DNA of 64,000 bases from Deltaproteobacteria bacterium (GCA_016190375.1 JACPQR010000200.1:1-64000), one strand, 5' to 3'; numbered from the stretch's first letter, positions 47,630-56,954 are shown. Made by a program: numbers and translations. Notes: a model not told the origin generated them from the sequence alone.

Positions 47630-47901
47630 TCGCGAGGCTGCTCGGGGGCGTGATTCGCCTCTACCAGATCCTGCTCTCGCCCCTCCTCGGCAACGTCTGC
47701 AGGTTCTACCCTTCCTGCTCGGAGTACGCCGTGGTCTGCCTCAGACGCTTCGGTGCAGTCCGGGGCAGCTTGCTCGCCGTGGGCCGGATTTGCCGGTGCC
47801 ACCCGTTTCATCCGGGCGGCGTCGATCTGCCGCCCGCCCACCCTGGGGCGCCTGCGGAGCGAAGCTCCTCCGGCGTGGCAACCGAGAGCGGTGAGCCGTG
47901 A
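47626..47901 (+). CDS. yidD: Membrane protein insertion efficiency factor YidD
   Basis: The 91-residue protein has the YidD signature: IRLYQILLSPLLGNVCRFYPSCSEY and CRCHPFHPGGVD. YidD is a small membrane-associated protein that aids insertion together with YidC. The C-terminal tail is Pro/Ser-rich and longer than usual. Its stop overlaps the GTG start of yidC. Confidence 0.93.
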   Translation: MIARLLGGVIRLYQILLSPLLGNVCRFYPSCSEYAVVCLRRFGAVRGSLLAVGRICRCHPFHPGGVDLPPAHPGAPAERSSSGVATESGEP

Positions 47902-49625
47902 ACGAGCGACGGATCCTCTGGGCGCTGGTCGCCTCGGTAGTCATCGCGCTGATCTTCACGTTCGCGGTACCTCGCTTCTTCGGACCGGCGGAGCCGCCTC
48001 GCCCGAGCCGGACGGCGGCGGCTCCGGCCAAGCAGGAGCCGCGGCCCCAGGCCCGTGAGCGCACCGCGAGCGCCGCCAAGCGCGATCGGACGGCGTCGCG
48101 CGAGCCAGCCCAGCGCGTGCAGGGCCCGCGGCCCCGCGAGCAGCTCGCTCACGTCTCGACGCGGGACTTCGGCGCCGCTCTCACCACGCGCGGCGCCACC
48201 GTCGAGACCTTCACCCTCAAGAGCAGGAAATTCCGCCGCAAGAAGGATGGACGCCGTGTCCCGGTCGACCTCGTCTCGACCGAGCGTGAGAAGTGGCTTC
48301 CCCTCCGCATCGGCTTTCGCAGCTCCGACTTCGCCTATCAGGACCAGAACGTAGACTACGACCTCGTCTCGAGCGGCCGAGGACGCGCGGTCTTCGAGTA
48401 CGCGAGCGCCGAGGTCCGGATCCGCCGCACCTACGAGGCCAGAGGAGCGTTCCAGCTTCTCCTGACGACCGAGATCACGAACCTCACGGACGAGGAACAG
48501 TCGCACAAGCTCGAGCTGTCGACCTTCCGGTACCTCAGGTGGGAGGAGGAGAAGGGCGGGCTGTTCCAGCAGTCCCCATGGGTCGTGACGGGCGTGTGCG
48601 AGCACGGCGGCGAGACCGAGCGATTTGCCCGGGGGGACATGTGGAGCGAGCGGAGCACCGCGGGGGCCATCGGCTACGCGGCCCTCGACGACCTGTACTT
48701 CGCTCAGGCCCTCCTGCCGGATCGCGGCACGCAGGCAGAGTGCAGGATGAAGGCACGGGCCCTGCCCCAGGGCGCCCTGTACAGAGCATCGCTGGTGTAC
48801 CAGGAGACCGCGGTCGCGCCCGGGGCCACGGTGAAGTATCGCACCCGTGCCTACTTCGGCCCGAAGGATCACGACGGGCTGGCGAAGGTCGACGCACGGC
48901 TTCAGAGCGTCGTGGACTTCGGCTTCTTCGCGCCCCTCTGCCGGATCCTCCTGCACGTCCTGAAGTTCTTCCAGGGATTCGTGGCGAACTGGGGCCTCGC
49001 GATCATCCTCCTCACGCTCAGCGTCAAGACCTTGCTCTTCCCGGTCACGCAGAAGAGCTTCAAGTCGATGCGCGAGATGCAGCGCGTCAAGCCACTCATC
49101 GACGAGCTCAACCAGCGCTACGCCAACGACAAGGAAAAGCGCAATCAGGCGATGATGGCGCTGTACAAGCAGCACAAGATCAACCCGTTCGGCGGGTGCC
49201 TGCCGATCGTGATCCAGACGCCCATCGGCCTCGCGCTCTACACGACGCTGTGGCGCGCCATCGAGCTCTACCAGGAGCCCTTCACGCTCTACTGGGTGGA
49301 CCTGTCGGCCCCCGACCCGTACTTCGTTCTGCCGCTCGTCCTCGGCGCCACGATGTTCATCCAGCAGAAGATGACGCCGTCGACGCTCGACGCCATGCAG
49401 CAGAAGATGATGATGTACTTCATGCCGATCATGTTCACGGCCTTCATGCTCTTCCTGCCGGTCGGCCTGACCCTGTACATCCTGACCAATACGCTGCTGA
49501 CCATCGCGCAGCAGCAGTTCATGTATCGACGCCATCCCGTGCCGGCAGCGGTCCCCGCGCCGGCACCCACAGCACCGGGAGAGACACGTGCCCCAAGGCA
49601 GCGACCAGCGCGACGAAGAGGTTGA
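47898..49625 (+). CDS. yidC: Membrane protein insertase YidC
   Basis: The 575-residue protein has an N-terminal helix (ILWALVASVVIALIFTFAV), a Pro/Arg-rich linker, a periplasmic beta-sandwich domain (about 75-325) and a five-helix insertase core with FQGFVANWGLAIILLTLSVK, NPFGGCLPIVIQTPIGLALY, PYFVLPLVLGATMFIQQ and MPIMFTAFMLFLPVGLTLY. The conserved basic residue of the hydrophilic groove is Lys here (SVKTLLFP). It inserts inner-membrane proteins alone or with SecYEG. The start is GTG. Confidence 0.95.
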   Translation: MNERRILWALVASVVIALIFTFAVPRFFGPAEPPRPSRTAAAPAKQEPRPQARERTASAAKRDRTASREPAQRVQGPRPREQLAHVSTRDFGAALTTRGATVETFTLKSRKFRRKKDGRRVPVDLVSTEREKWLPLRIGFRSSDFAYQDQNVDYDLVSSGRGRAVFEYASAEVRIRRTYEARGAFQLLLTTEITNLTDEEQSHKLELSTFRYLRWEEEKGGLFQQSPWVVTGVCEHGGETERFARGDMWSERSTAGAIGYAALDDLYFAQALLPDRGTQAECRMKARALPQGALYRASLVYQETAVAPGATVKYRTRAYFGPKDHDGLAKVDARLQSVVDFGFFAPLCRILLHVLKFFQGFVANWGLAIILLTLSVKTLLFPVTQKSFKSMREMQRVKPLIDELNQRYANDKEKRNQAMMALYKQHKINPFGGCLPIVIQTPIGLALYTTLWRAIELYQEPFTLYWVDLSAPDPYFVLPLVLGATMFIQQKMTPSTLDAMQQKMMMYFMPIMFTAFMLFLPVGLTLYILTNTLLTIAQQQFMYRRHPVPAAVPAPAPTAPGETRAPRQRPARRRG

Positions 49626-50106
49626 GGACCGCGACGATCGAGGCTCGGCGCCCACGGCAGACGAGGTCGACGCCGCGCGCGAAGAAACGGCCGACCTTCT
49701 GGCCGCGATGCAGATGGAAGCCGCCATCGACGTCCAGGCCGGCGAGGATGCGATCCTGGTCTCGATCAACGGGCCCGATGCCGGCCGCCTGATAGGCCGG
49801 CAGGGGCAGACCCTCGATGCGCTCCAGTACGTCTTGAACCGCCTCTCGCGCGAGGGAGGACCGCCGGTCTACGTGGACGTCGAAGGTTACCGCGAACGAC
49901 GTCAGGCGACGCTGGAAGCGATGGCGCTCAGGCTCGCGCAGAAGGCGATCGCCGAGCGACGCCCGGTGACCGTCGAGCCCATGTCCGCCCGCGATCGCCG
50001 CACGATGCACCTCGCGCTTTCGAAGGTGAAGGGTGTCACGACCCGGAGCCGCGGCGAAGGCGCGGAGCGCCAGCTTCAGATCATCCCCGTCGCCGCGAAA
50101 CCCTGA
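49588..50106 (+). CDS. jag: KH-R3H RNA-binding protein Jag/KhpB
   Basis: The 172-residue protein overlaps the end of yidC by 38 bp and starts with GTG. An acidic N terminus replaces the usual Jag-N domain; the KH domain follows (ILVSINGPDAGRLIGRQGQT) and then an R3H domain (EPMSARDRRTMHLALS). KhpB binds many RNAs with KhpA and affects cell elongation. The gene order yidC-jag is conserved. In many genomes mnmE comes next, but here rsmG lies convergently. Confidence 0.92.
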   Translation: MPQGSDQRDEEVEDRDDRGSAPTADEVDAAREETADLLAAMQMEAAIDVQAGEDAILVSINGPDAGRLIGRQGQTLDALQYVLNRLSREGGPPVYVDVEGYRERRQATLEAMALRLAQKAIAERRPVTVEPMSARDRRTMHLALSKVKGVTTRSRGEGAERQLQIIPVAAKP

Positions 50107-50122
50107 GAGCCTGAGCCACGGT

Positions 50123-50779
50123 TCACGTGGATCGGGTGACGCCGAACCACGCCAGGACTCTCTTCGCGCCGTCAGACGGCAGCGTGATCTCGCGAACCAC
50201 CGCCAGGGACAGCTCGACTGGAGCTGCGCCCGCGATGGCCACGGCGGGCGGAATCTCCTCGCGCGTCGCCACCATGACGCCGACCGCGCCTCCGTCGCGA
50301 ACGACCCTCGCGCCCTGGGCGAGCCAGGTCGCCGGCGGCATCAGCGCCCGTGAGATCGCTCGATCGAAGGACCGCCCCTCGATCGCCGAGAGATCCTGGC
50401 GCCGCACCTCGGCGTTCGTCAGACGAAGCTCGGCGATCGCGGCCCGCACGAACGCGACCTTCTTGGCGACCCGCTCGATCATCGTCACCCGGACGTCCGG
50501 CCGGACGACGGCGACGACGATCCCGGGCAGGCCCGCGCCGGTTCCCGCGTCGAGCAGCGTCTCGCCCCCGGCCGGATCGATCGTGGCGAGGAAGCTGTCG
50601 AGGACGTGCCGCTCGGCCATCACCACAGGCTCGGCGGCGCCGACCAACCGGATCCTACGGTTCCAGGTCTCGAGGAGGGCGCAGTACCTCGTCAGCTTGG
50701 CGCGCGCGGACTCCTCCAGTGCCATGCCCGAACGATCGAAGGCCGCGCGGATCGCGTCGTCGATCTCCTTCGAGCTCAC
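50123..50779 (-). CDS. rsmG: 16S rRNA guanine-527 N7-methyltransferase
   Basis: The 218-residue protein has the RsmG SAM motif LLDAGTGAGLPGIVVAVVRP, the upstream HVLDSFLA motif, and VTMIERVAKKVAFVRA. It methylates G527 of 16S rRNA. The start codon is GTG at 50779, which gives the standard length; the open frame beyond is antisense to the next gene. It is convergent with jag, 16 bp apart. Confidence 0.93.
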   Translation of the reverse strand: MSSKEIDDAIRAAFDRSGMALEESARAKLTRYCALLETWNRRIRLVGAAEPVVMAERHVLDSFLATIDPAGGETLLDAGTGAGLPGIVVAVVRPDVRVTMIERVAKKVAFVRAAIAELRLTNAEVRRQDLSAIEGRSFDRAISRALMPPATWLAQGARVVRDGGAVGVMVATREEIPPAVAIAGAAPVELSLAVVREITLPSDGAKRVLAWFGVTRST

Positions 50780-50845
50780 CGCGCCAGGATACCGTGCGCG
50801 GGCACGCGGGCCTGCGAAACTTGATCGAAGGTCGCCGCCGCGACC

Positions 50846-51913
50846 ATGATGGGCTCGATGGACCTCGGACCTCTCCTCGAAGCTCTGTACGGACGACGCG
50901 TCGAGCACTGCGTCGAGAGCGTCGGATCGACGATCGGGCGCGGACGGGGAGACGCGTCGAGCCGCTCGTACGCAAGGGTGAGGATCCGAGATGCCGGCGT
51001 GGCGCCGCAGACGAGCGTGGTGATGCAGCTTCCCAACGACCCGCTCCGCTCCGACGAGGGCGGCGGACGGGAGCGGACCCGTGAGCTGGCTTTCGTGAAC
51101 GTCCAGAGATGCATGAAGGCGCGTGGGGTTCCGGTGCCCGACGTGCTCCTCGACGCGTCCAGGAGCCACGGCAAGGTGCTGCTGCAGGACCTCGGGGACA
51201 CCACGCTCGAGAAACGACTCGGCTCGATACCGGCCGGCGGCTGGGCACCGGAGTACGACGCAGCGGTCGATCTGCTCGCCGAGCTCCACGACCGGATGGC
51301 CCAGCCCGATCCGGCGTGCGTCGCCTACGGGCGCCACTTCGACCGCGCACTGCTCAGGTGGGAGCTCGACCATTACCGCGAGTGGGGCCTCGAAGCTCGC
51401 CTGGGCATCACGCTCGCCTCCGAGCTTCGCACCCGACTGGATGGTGCATTCGATCGGCTCGTCGATCGGCTCGCGTCGCTGCCCATGGGCTTCGTGCATC
51501 GCGACTACCAGAGCCGGAACCTGATGATCCACGACGGCGCGCTCTGGGTGATCGACTTCCAGGACGCCCTGATGGGCCCGCGCATCTACGATCTCGTTGC
51601 GCTGCTGTGCGATTCCTACGTCGATGTCGCACCGGCCTTGCGAGAGCGCGAGATCGAGCGATACGCCGCGCGACGCGGTCTCGAGCGGGGCGCCGTCGCG
51701 GCCGAGCTCCACCTGGTCGCCTTGCACCGCAAGCTGAAGGATTCCGGCCGGTTCGTGTTCATCGATCGAGTCAAGAAGAACCCCGACTTCCTCCCGCACG
51801 TCCCGCAGAGCCTCGAGTACGTTCGCCGCGCGCTCCGGCTCGCGACGGACGTCGGCGACCTTCGCGAGGCGCTCGCGGAGGCGGCGCCGGGTGACTTCGG
51901 CTCGGTCGTCTGA
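50846..51913 (+). CDS. AmgK-like aminoglycoside-phosphotransferase family sugar kinase
   Basis: The 355-residue protein belongs to the COG3178 phosphotransferase group that includes AmgK, which phosphorylates N-acetylmuramate and N-acetylglucosamine for cell wall recycling. The catalytic motif FVHRDYQSRNLMI and the metal motif VIDFQDALMGPRIYDL are present, as is ASSRSYARVRI in the nucleotide-binding lobe. In Pseudomonas amgK is beside murU; no murU is in this window, so the assignment rests on sequence alone. Internal ATG codons at 50849 and 50858 are alternative starts. Confidence 0.75.
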   Translation: MMGSMDLGPLLEALYGRRVEHCVESVGSTIGRGRGDASSRSYARVRIRDAGVAPQTSVVMQLPNDPLRSDEGGGRERTRELAFVNVQRCMKARGVPVPDVLLDASRSHGKVLLQDLGDTTLEKRLGSIPAGGWAPEYDAAVDLLAELHDRMAQPDPACVAYGRHFDRALLRWELDHYREWGLEARLGITLASELRTRLDGAFDRLVDRLASLPMGFVHRDYQSRNLMIHDGALWVIDFQDALMGPRIYDLVALLCDSYVDVAPALREREIERYAARRGLERGAVAAELHLVALHRKLKDSGRFVFIDRVKKNPDFLPHVPQSLEYVRRALRLATDVGDLREALAEAAPGDFGSVV

Positions 51914-51938
51914 TATCCTCCTACCTTCATACCGTCGA

Positions 51939-54176
51939 GTGAGACGGATCGGCGGCGCGGCATTGGACGAAGCGCTCCCCAAGCGATTCGGGAAGTACAC
52001 GCTCATCAAGAAGCTCGCGACGGGCGGCATGGCGGAGCTCTTCCTCGCCCTTCACCGCAGCGTTGCCGGCTTCGAGAAGCTGATCGTCATCAAGCGCATC
52101 CTGCCGACGCTGTCGGCCGACCAGGGCTTCGTCGACATGTTCCTGGCAGAGGCGCGGATCGCCGCGACCCTGAACCACCCGAACATCGTCCAGATCTTCG
52201 ACCTCGGCTCCGTCGACGATCGCTACTTCATCGCCATGGAGTTCATCCACGGCGAGGATCTGCGTTCGATCGTGCGGGCGATGCGCAAGCTCGGCACGCA
52301 CGAGTTCCCGATCGAGCACGCCCTCTCCATCGGCCTGGGCCTCCTGGCGGGTCTCGGATACGCCCACGAGAAGAAGAACTTCGAGGGCGAGCCCTTGCAC
52401 ATGGTGCACCGGGACATCTCTCCGCAGAACATCCTCGTCACCTTCACCGGCGACGTGAAGGTCGTCGACTTCGGGATCGCCAAGACGGGCGTGAAGAAGG
52501 AGGACACGAAGGCGGGTCAGCTCAAGGGCAAGGTTCCTTACATGTCACCGGAGCAGTGTCGCGGCGAGAGCCTCGACGCTCGCTCGGACGTGTTCAGCGC
52601 GGGGATCATCCTCTACGAGCTGACGACCAACAAGCGTCTGTTCCGCTCGCAGAGCGAGTTCCACACGCTCCGCATGATCGTCGAGGGCACCTACCCGGTG
52701 CCCACCTCGATACGCCCCGGCTACCCGGCCGCTCTCGAGACGATCGTCATGAAGGCGCTGGAGAAGGACCGCGACAAGCGCTACCAGAGCGCCCGGGTCT
52801 TCCAGGAAGACGTCGAGACCTTCATCCGCGAGGAGCGAATGAAGGTCGGCGCGAGCGGGCTCGCGACCTTCATGGGGTCGCTCTTCGAGGAGAAGCTCGC
52901 GGCCCAGAACGAGGCGCTGAAGGCGGGGCGCCAGCTCGCGGAGGTCATCGCTGCCCAGGAGGAGGAGCGAGCATCGCACGGCGGCCGAACCGGCGAGTAC
53001 TTCATGCTCTCGGACGCCGACCTCGAGGAGATGGGCACTCCCTCGACGATGGCGCAGTCCCCGCTCGCGAAGGCGGAGGCGGGAAGGGGACCGGGCACAC
53101 GCGCCTGGATGGTCGAGCAGCAGAAGCGAGGATCTCGACGCTTGCTCCTGGCCGTCCTCGCGGTCCTGATGATCGTCGGGGCAGTCGGCGGATCGCTCGT
53201 CTACTCGCGCTACGGGCAGACCGATCCCGGGCGAGGCGCCCGACCGACCGGATCGATCGTCCTCTCGAGCGATCCGCCCGGGGCGGCGATCAAGCTCAAC
53301 GGGGAGATCACTCCCTGGCGTACGCCCCACAAGATCACGAAGCTGCCGGTGGGCGCGACCTACGGCGTCAAGCTCGTCCTGGACGGGTTCGATCCGTGGG
53401 CGCAGTCGCTCGGCCTGACGACCGGTAGCCCGAACCAGGTGGTGCGCGCAGTGCTGCGCCGAACCTCGGCCGCATCCCTCGCGATCGTGAAGGTGACCAC
53501 CGTGCCCGCCGGGGCTGCCGTGATCCTCGACGGGACCGAGACGAACCAGAAGACTCCGGCGCAGCTCACGGGCGTTCAGCCCGGCGTTCAGCACATGCTC
53601 CTGGTCCAGCTCCAGGGCTACGTCGACAAGCAGGTGCCGCTGTCTCTCGAGCCGAACCAGGTCGCGGATCTCGCCTTCGAGCTCGAGCGCGCGCCGCTGG
53701 CCGAAGGCGAGGCGCTCTTGAAGGTGACGACGGAACCGGCCGACGCCGAGCTGGTGGTGGGCTCGACGACCTACCGCTCGGGCAGCCCCTACGAGGTCCG
53801 GGTCTCCGCCGGTCGGTCGACCTCGATCGCCGTGGCGAAGGTCGGCTACACACCGTACCGGAGGGAGGTCCGACCGAATAGTCGCGAGACCGTCGAGCTG
53901 ACGGTGAGCCTCGAGCGAGAGCGGCGCACTCCTCACCCGGGCCCCGCGCCATCGGGTGGCGCACCCGGCTCCCTGGTCCTCGACTCGCGGCCCTGGTGCA
54001 ACGTCACGATCGACGGAGTCGCGCGCGGACAGACGCCGATCGTCAACCTCTCCCTGCCGGCGGGGCAGCACACGGGGCGCTGCGTCAACCCGCAGTTCAA
54101 CATCGCCGCTGGCTTCTCCTTCACGATCCGCTCCGGCGAAACGACGCGCAAGCGCCTCGTCCACGACTCGCAGTGA
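51939..54176 (+). CDS. Ser/Thr protein kinase with four extracytoplasmic PEGA domains
   Basis: The 745-residue protein has a kinase domain at about 15-290 (KLATGGMAELFLA, HRDISPQN, VDFGIAKTG, SPEQCRGE), a linker, one membrane helix (LLLAVLAVLMIVGAVGGSLVY) and then four PEGA domains beginning SIVLSSDPPGAAIKLNG, IVKVTTVPAGAAVILDG, LKVTTEPADAELVVG and SLVLDSRPWCNVTIDG. PEGA domains are thought to read surface or peptidoglycan state and pass it to the kinase. The GTG start at 51939 is a choice; GTG at 51891 or TTG at 51963 are possible. The HEAT-repeat gene overlaps its stop (GTGA). Confidence 0.88.
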   Translation: MRRIGGAALDEALPKRFGKYTLIKKLATGGMAELFLALHRSVAGFEKLIVIKRILPTLSADQGFVDMFLAEARIAATLNHPNIVQIFDLGSVDDRYFIAMEFIHGEDLRSIVRAMRKLGTHEFPIEHALSIGLGLLAGLGYAHEKKNFEGEPLHMVHRDISPQNILVTFTGDVKVVDFGIAKTGVKKEDTKAGQLKGKVPYMSPEQCRGESLDARSDVFSAGIILYELTTNKRLFRSQSEFHTLRMIVEGTYPVPTSIRPGYPAALETIVMKALEKDRDKRYQSARVFQEDVETFIREERMKVGASGLATFMGSLFEEKLAAQNEALKAGRQLAEVIAAQEEERASHGGRTGEYFMLSDADLEEMGTPSTMAQSPLAKAEAGRGPGTRAWMVEQQKRGSRRLLLAVLAVLMIVGAVGGSLVYSRYGQTDPGRGARPTGSIVLSSDPPGAAIKLNGEITPWRTPHKITKLPVGATYGVKLVLDGFDPWAQSLGLTTGSPNQVVRAVLRRTSAASLAIVKVTTVPAGAAVILDGTETNQKTPAQLTGVQPGVQHMLLVQLQGYVDKQVPLSLEPNQVADLAFELERAPLAEGEALLKVTTEPADAELVVGSTTYRSGSPYEVRVSAGRSTSIAVAKVGYTPYRREVRPNSRETVELTVSLERERRTPHPGPAPSGGAPGSLVLDSRPWCNVTIDGVARGQTPIVNLSLPAGQHTGRCVNPQFNIAAGFSFTIRSGETTRKRLVHDSQ

Positions 54177-55165
54177 GGTCGGTGTCAGTTGCGCTGTTGC
54201 TGGCAGCCCTGGCGGGCAGTGACCCGGCCCATGCGGACGAGGTCGACGATCTGCTCCAGATCGTCGAGCGTGGCTCGAGCGGCGAGCGATCCCGCGCGCT
54301 CGCCCGGCTCGGCTTTCTGGGCAGCGACCGACCCGTCGCGATTCTGTCTCGCAGGCTCGACGACGCCGACGCGGACGTCCGGGCAGGGGCCTGCCGGGAC
54401 CTCGGCGATCTCGGCCGTCCCGCTGCGACGCCCCACCTCGTACGCGCTCTCGGCGACGACGACCCGGCCGTGCGCGGCGAGGCGGCCGTGGCGCTGGGCG
54501 CCGTGAGGGACCGGCGTGCGGTCGAGCCACTGGCCCGCGTCCTTCGGGACGACGAGCCGCGCGTGCGCCGGAGCGCGACGGTCGCGCTGGGCCGGATCGG
54601 CGGGCCCGCCACCGAGCGCGCGCTGTCGACGAGGGCGCTCGAGGAGACCGATGCCGAGGTCCTCGTGGCTGCCGCCGAGGCCCTGGGCCGGATCGCCGGA
54701 CGTTCGGCTCTCGCAACCCTGAGGACGCTCGCGGCGTCTCGCGACGCGGGCGTCCGTCGCGCCGCGGCCCTCGCGCTCTCGCCTCACGGCGGTCCCGCGG
54801 CGCTACCCGTGCTGCTCGAGCTGCTCCGCTCGGACGATGGTCCCTCACGCTCTCGTTCCGCGCTGGCCCTGGCCCATCCGGCGTACCGCGCCTCGGCCGA
54901 CCGCATCGCGGATCTCCTCTCCGACGCCTCCCCGGAAGCGCGAGTCGCGGCCGGTTCCGCCCTCGCGGCGCAGTCGGACTCGCGTGGCCTGCGCTTCCTC
55001 GTGGCGGGCGCCCACGCAGGACCGGAGGAGATCCGCTTCGCCTGCGCGGAGGCGCTCGATCGAATGCACGTCCCCGAGGACCTCAGTGACGACCTGATGC
55101 GCCACCTGCTCGACTTCCCGACGACCGAGTGGGACCGCCTGGCCGCGCGGGCAGGCCGGCCGTAG
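54173..55165 (+). CDS. Exported HEAT-repeat protein
   Basis: A GTG start overlapping the kinase stop gives 330 residues. A signal peptide (SVALLLAALAGSDPAHA) is followed by about nine HEAT/PBS-lyase-type repeats (DADVRAGACRDLGDLGRPAA, DPAVRGEAAVALGAVRDRRA, EPRVRRSATVALGRIGGPAT and others). Such curved helical arrays bind proteins, so it may partner with the PEGA kinase next door in the periplasm. The TAG stop is directly followed by a large palindrome. Confidence 0.8.
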   Translation: MRSVSVALLLAALAGSDPAHADEVDDLLQIVERGSSGERSRALARLGFLGSDRPVAILSRRLDDADADVRAGACRDLGDLGRPAATPHLVRALGDDDPAVRGEAAVALGAVRDRRAVEPLARVLRDDEPRVRRSATVALGRIGGPATERALSTRALEETDAEVLVAAAEALGRIAGRSALATLRTLAASRDAGVRRAAALALSPHGGPAALPVLLELLRSDDGPSRSRSALALAHPAYRASADRIADLLSDASPEARVAAGSALAAQSDSRGLRFLVAGAHAGPEEIRFACAEALDRMHVPEDLSDDLMRHLLDFPTTEWDRLAARAGRP

Positions 55166-55541
55166 GTCCGGCAGTGCCGGGCGGCAGAGGTCCGGCCAGG
55201 GGTTGGGCCGAAGCGAAAGGCGAAGAGGACGCCGGATAACAGGCAACAGGCAACAGGCAACAGGCGGCCGGCAACCGGGAAGCGGCAGCGAACTCGAGTT
55301 GAACGCGGTCGAGCGCAACCCCCGGTGCGAAGCGGCCCTCGTCGGGCGGCCGCGGCGCACGTTCGGAACACTTCCAGCTCGACGGCTTCGAGCGCCGAAG
55401 ACCGCACTTCCCGATCTGATCCGGCGGTTCCCCGATGCCATTGCCTGTTGCCTGTTGCCCGTTCGTCCGGAGGAGCGGCCGCCAGCTGGGCACCACCGGC
55501 CCCAACCTCACGCCGGACCTCTGCCGTGCGGCACTGCTGGG
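55166..55541. mobile_element. 376-bp near-palindrome between convergent genes, MITE-like
   Basis: The ends 55166-55209 and 55499-55541 are imperfect inverted repeats of about 43 bp (CAGTGCCGNNCGGCAGAGGT is shared). Inside them AACAGGC occurs four times in tandem at 55238-55265 and three times in reverse at 55443-55463, so the inner parts also pair. The left end abuts the HEAT-gene stop and the right end lies 8 bp from the next stop. No ORF of note. It could be a miniature inverted-repeat element or a very large bidirectional terminator. Confidence 0.6.
55238..55265 (+). repeat. Heptanucleotide tandem repeat (AACAGGC)x4
   Basis: Four perfect units. A reverse-complement tract (GCCTGTT x2 plus GCCCGTT) lies at 55443-55463, so the two tracts can pair as arms of a hairpin. 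Confidence 0.95.
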
Positions 55542-55549
55542 ATGGACCG

Positions 55550-56068
55550 CTAGGCCCGGATCCGCAGGACCCTCGCGGGCACGCCGGCTGCGACGGCGAG
55601 AGGCGGGACGTCGTGGGTCACGACCGCGCCGGCGCCGATCTGCGCACCGCGGCCGATGGTCACGCCCGGCAGGATGATCGCTCCAACGCCGATGTCGCAG
55701 CCGTCGTCGAGGACTACCGGGGCGAGCTCGAGCGGCGCCTCGAGGATCGGCAGGTCGACACCTGCCTCCTCGTGGCTCGAGGTGAGGATCTTGACGTGCG
55801 GGCCGATCCCGACCGTGTGGCCGATCGTGATCCCGCCCGCGGAGTGCAGGAAGACGCACTGACCGATCCACGTGTGCGAGCCGATGCGCATCGTGTTCCG
55901 GTAGTACGCCTTGAGGATCGCCCCGTGCCCGACGTACACGTTGTCACCGAGCTCGATGTTCTCGGGGTGGAAGACGAGGACCCCTCGCTCGAAGACGACG
56001 CCCTCGCCGATCCGCGCGAAGTCGCCCGGTACGAACGCTCCGGACCCGTGGGAATGGTGTGCACGCAT
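55550..56068 (-). CDS. Left-handed beta-helix acyltransferase
   Basis: The 172-residue protein is built of hexapeptide repeats (ENIELGDNVYVGHGAILKAY, GGITIGHTVGIGPHVKILTS, GCDIGVGAIILPGVTIGRGA), the left-handed beta-helix of the maltose/galactoside O-acetyltransferase family. It includes the His-containing LTSSHE segment typical of the active site. It probably acetylates a sugar of the cell surface. Its ATG overlaps the stop of the MEMO-like gene (ATGA). Confidence 0.85.
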   Translation of the reverse strand: MRAHHSHGSGAFVPGDFARIGEGVVFERGVLVFHPENIELGDNVYVGHGAILKAYYRNTMRIGSHTWIGQCVFLHSAGGITIGHTVGIGPHVKILTSSHEEAGVDLPILEAPLELAPVVLDDGCDIGVGAIILPGVTIGRGAQIGAGAVVTHDVPPLAVAAGVPARVLRIRA

Positions 56069-56877
56069 CAGCTCACCACCAGACCCGCGTATCCGACCAC
56101 GTGGTCGACGTCCCCGTTGACGTCGCCGCTGTTGCCGTAGCGCACGAGCTCCGCGTCGGACGCTCCCAGGTCCCTGGCCGCCTCGAGCGCGACCGTCGTG
56201 GGGACCAGGCCGCACATGGAGATGTCGTGCCGGGTCACGGTCTCGTAGAGGCCCGGGGCATCCAGCGACAGCGCCCGGTCGATGGCGAGGCCATCCAGAC
56301 GCGCCGCGACCGTGGCCGGGACGTAGTGGCTCATGTCGGTAGACGAGACGATCAGCACGCGTCCCCCTACCGCTCGGACGGCGTCGGCGATCGCCTTTCC
56401 GAGCCGCGCGCAATCCTCGTAGGCGAGACCACCCAGGCAGATCGGCACGATCCGGACCTCCGCCCGCCGTTCCCACAGGAACGGCAGGTGAACCTCGATT
56501 CCGTGCTCACGCGCATGCGCTCTGGTGTCCTCCGTCAGGTCCGCCTTCTCCCTGACGAGCCCGGCAAGCCGCTCATCGATCGCGATGTCGCCCGAAGGTG
56601 TCCGGAACCGTCCAGCCGTGATGATCGCTGCACGGGCGCCCGCGCCCGTGTGGTTCGGGCCCAGGACGACGACCGTCTCGGGCACTCGCGCCGCCGCGTA
56701 CGCCGCGCCGGCGATAGCGCCCGAGTACACGTAGCCGGCGTGTGGAGCGACGACGACGATGGCCTCCCGCTCCCTGCTGCAGTCGCCGAGGTACGAGACG
56801 ACCGACTCGCGGAGCGTGCGTGGCTCCGACGGGTAGAATCGTCCACTGACGGCCGGCTCGCGGATCCACTCGCTCAC
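56068..56877 (-). CDS. MEMO1-family protein (AmmeMemoRadiSam system protein B type)
   Basis: The 269-residue protein has the MEMO fold markers REPAVSGRFYPSEP, VAPHAGYVYSGAIAG, VVLGPNHTG, EHGIEVHLPFL and STDMSHYVP. MEMO-like proteins resemble class III dioxygenases and keep metal-binding His and Cys residues. The usual partner genes (AMMECR1-like and a radical SAM enzyme) are not here, so the role in this operon is open. The start codon is GTG. Confidence 0.88.
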   Translation of the reverse strand: MSEWIREPAVSGRFYPSEPRTLRESVVSYLGDCSREREAIVVVAPHAGYVYSGAIAGAAYAAARVPETVVVLGPNHTGAGARAAIITAGRFRTPSGDIAIDERLAGLVREKADLTEDTRAHAREHGIEVHLPFLWERRAEVRIVPICLGGLAYEDCARLGKAIADAVRAVGGRVLIVSSTDMSHYVPATVAARLDGLAIDRALSLDAPGLYETVTRHDISMCGLVPTTVALEAARDLGASDAELVRYGNSGDVNGDVDHVVGYAGLVVS

Positions 56878-56954
56878 GTCGAACGGGAGCGTACTGCGGT
56901 CCGCTCCCCACGCATAGCCGGTGCACCCGACATCTCCCTGGCGGTGGACGAGGT

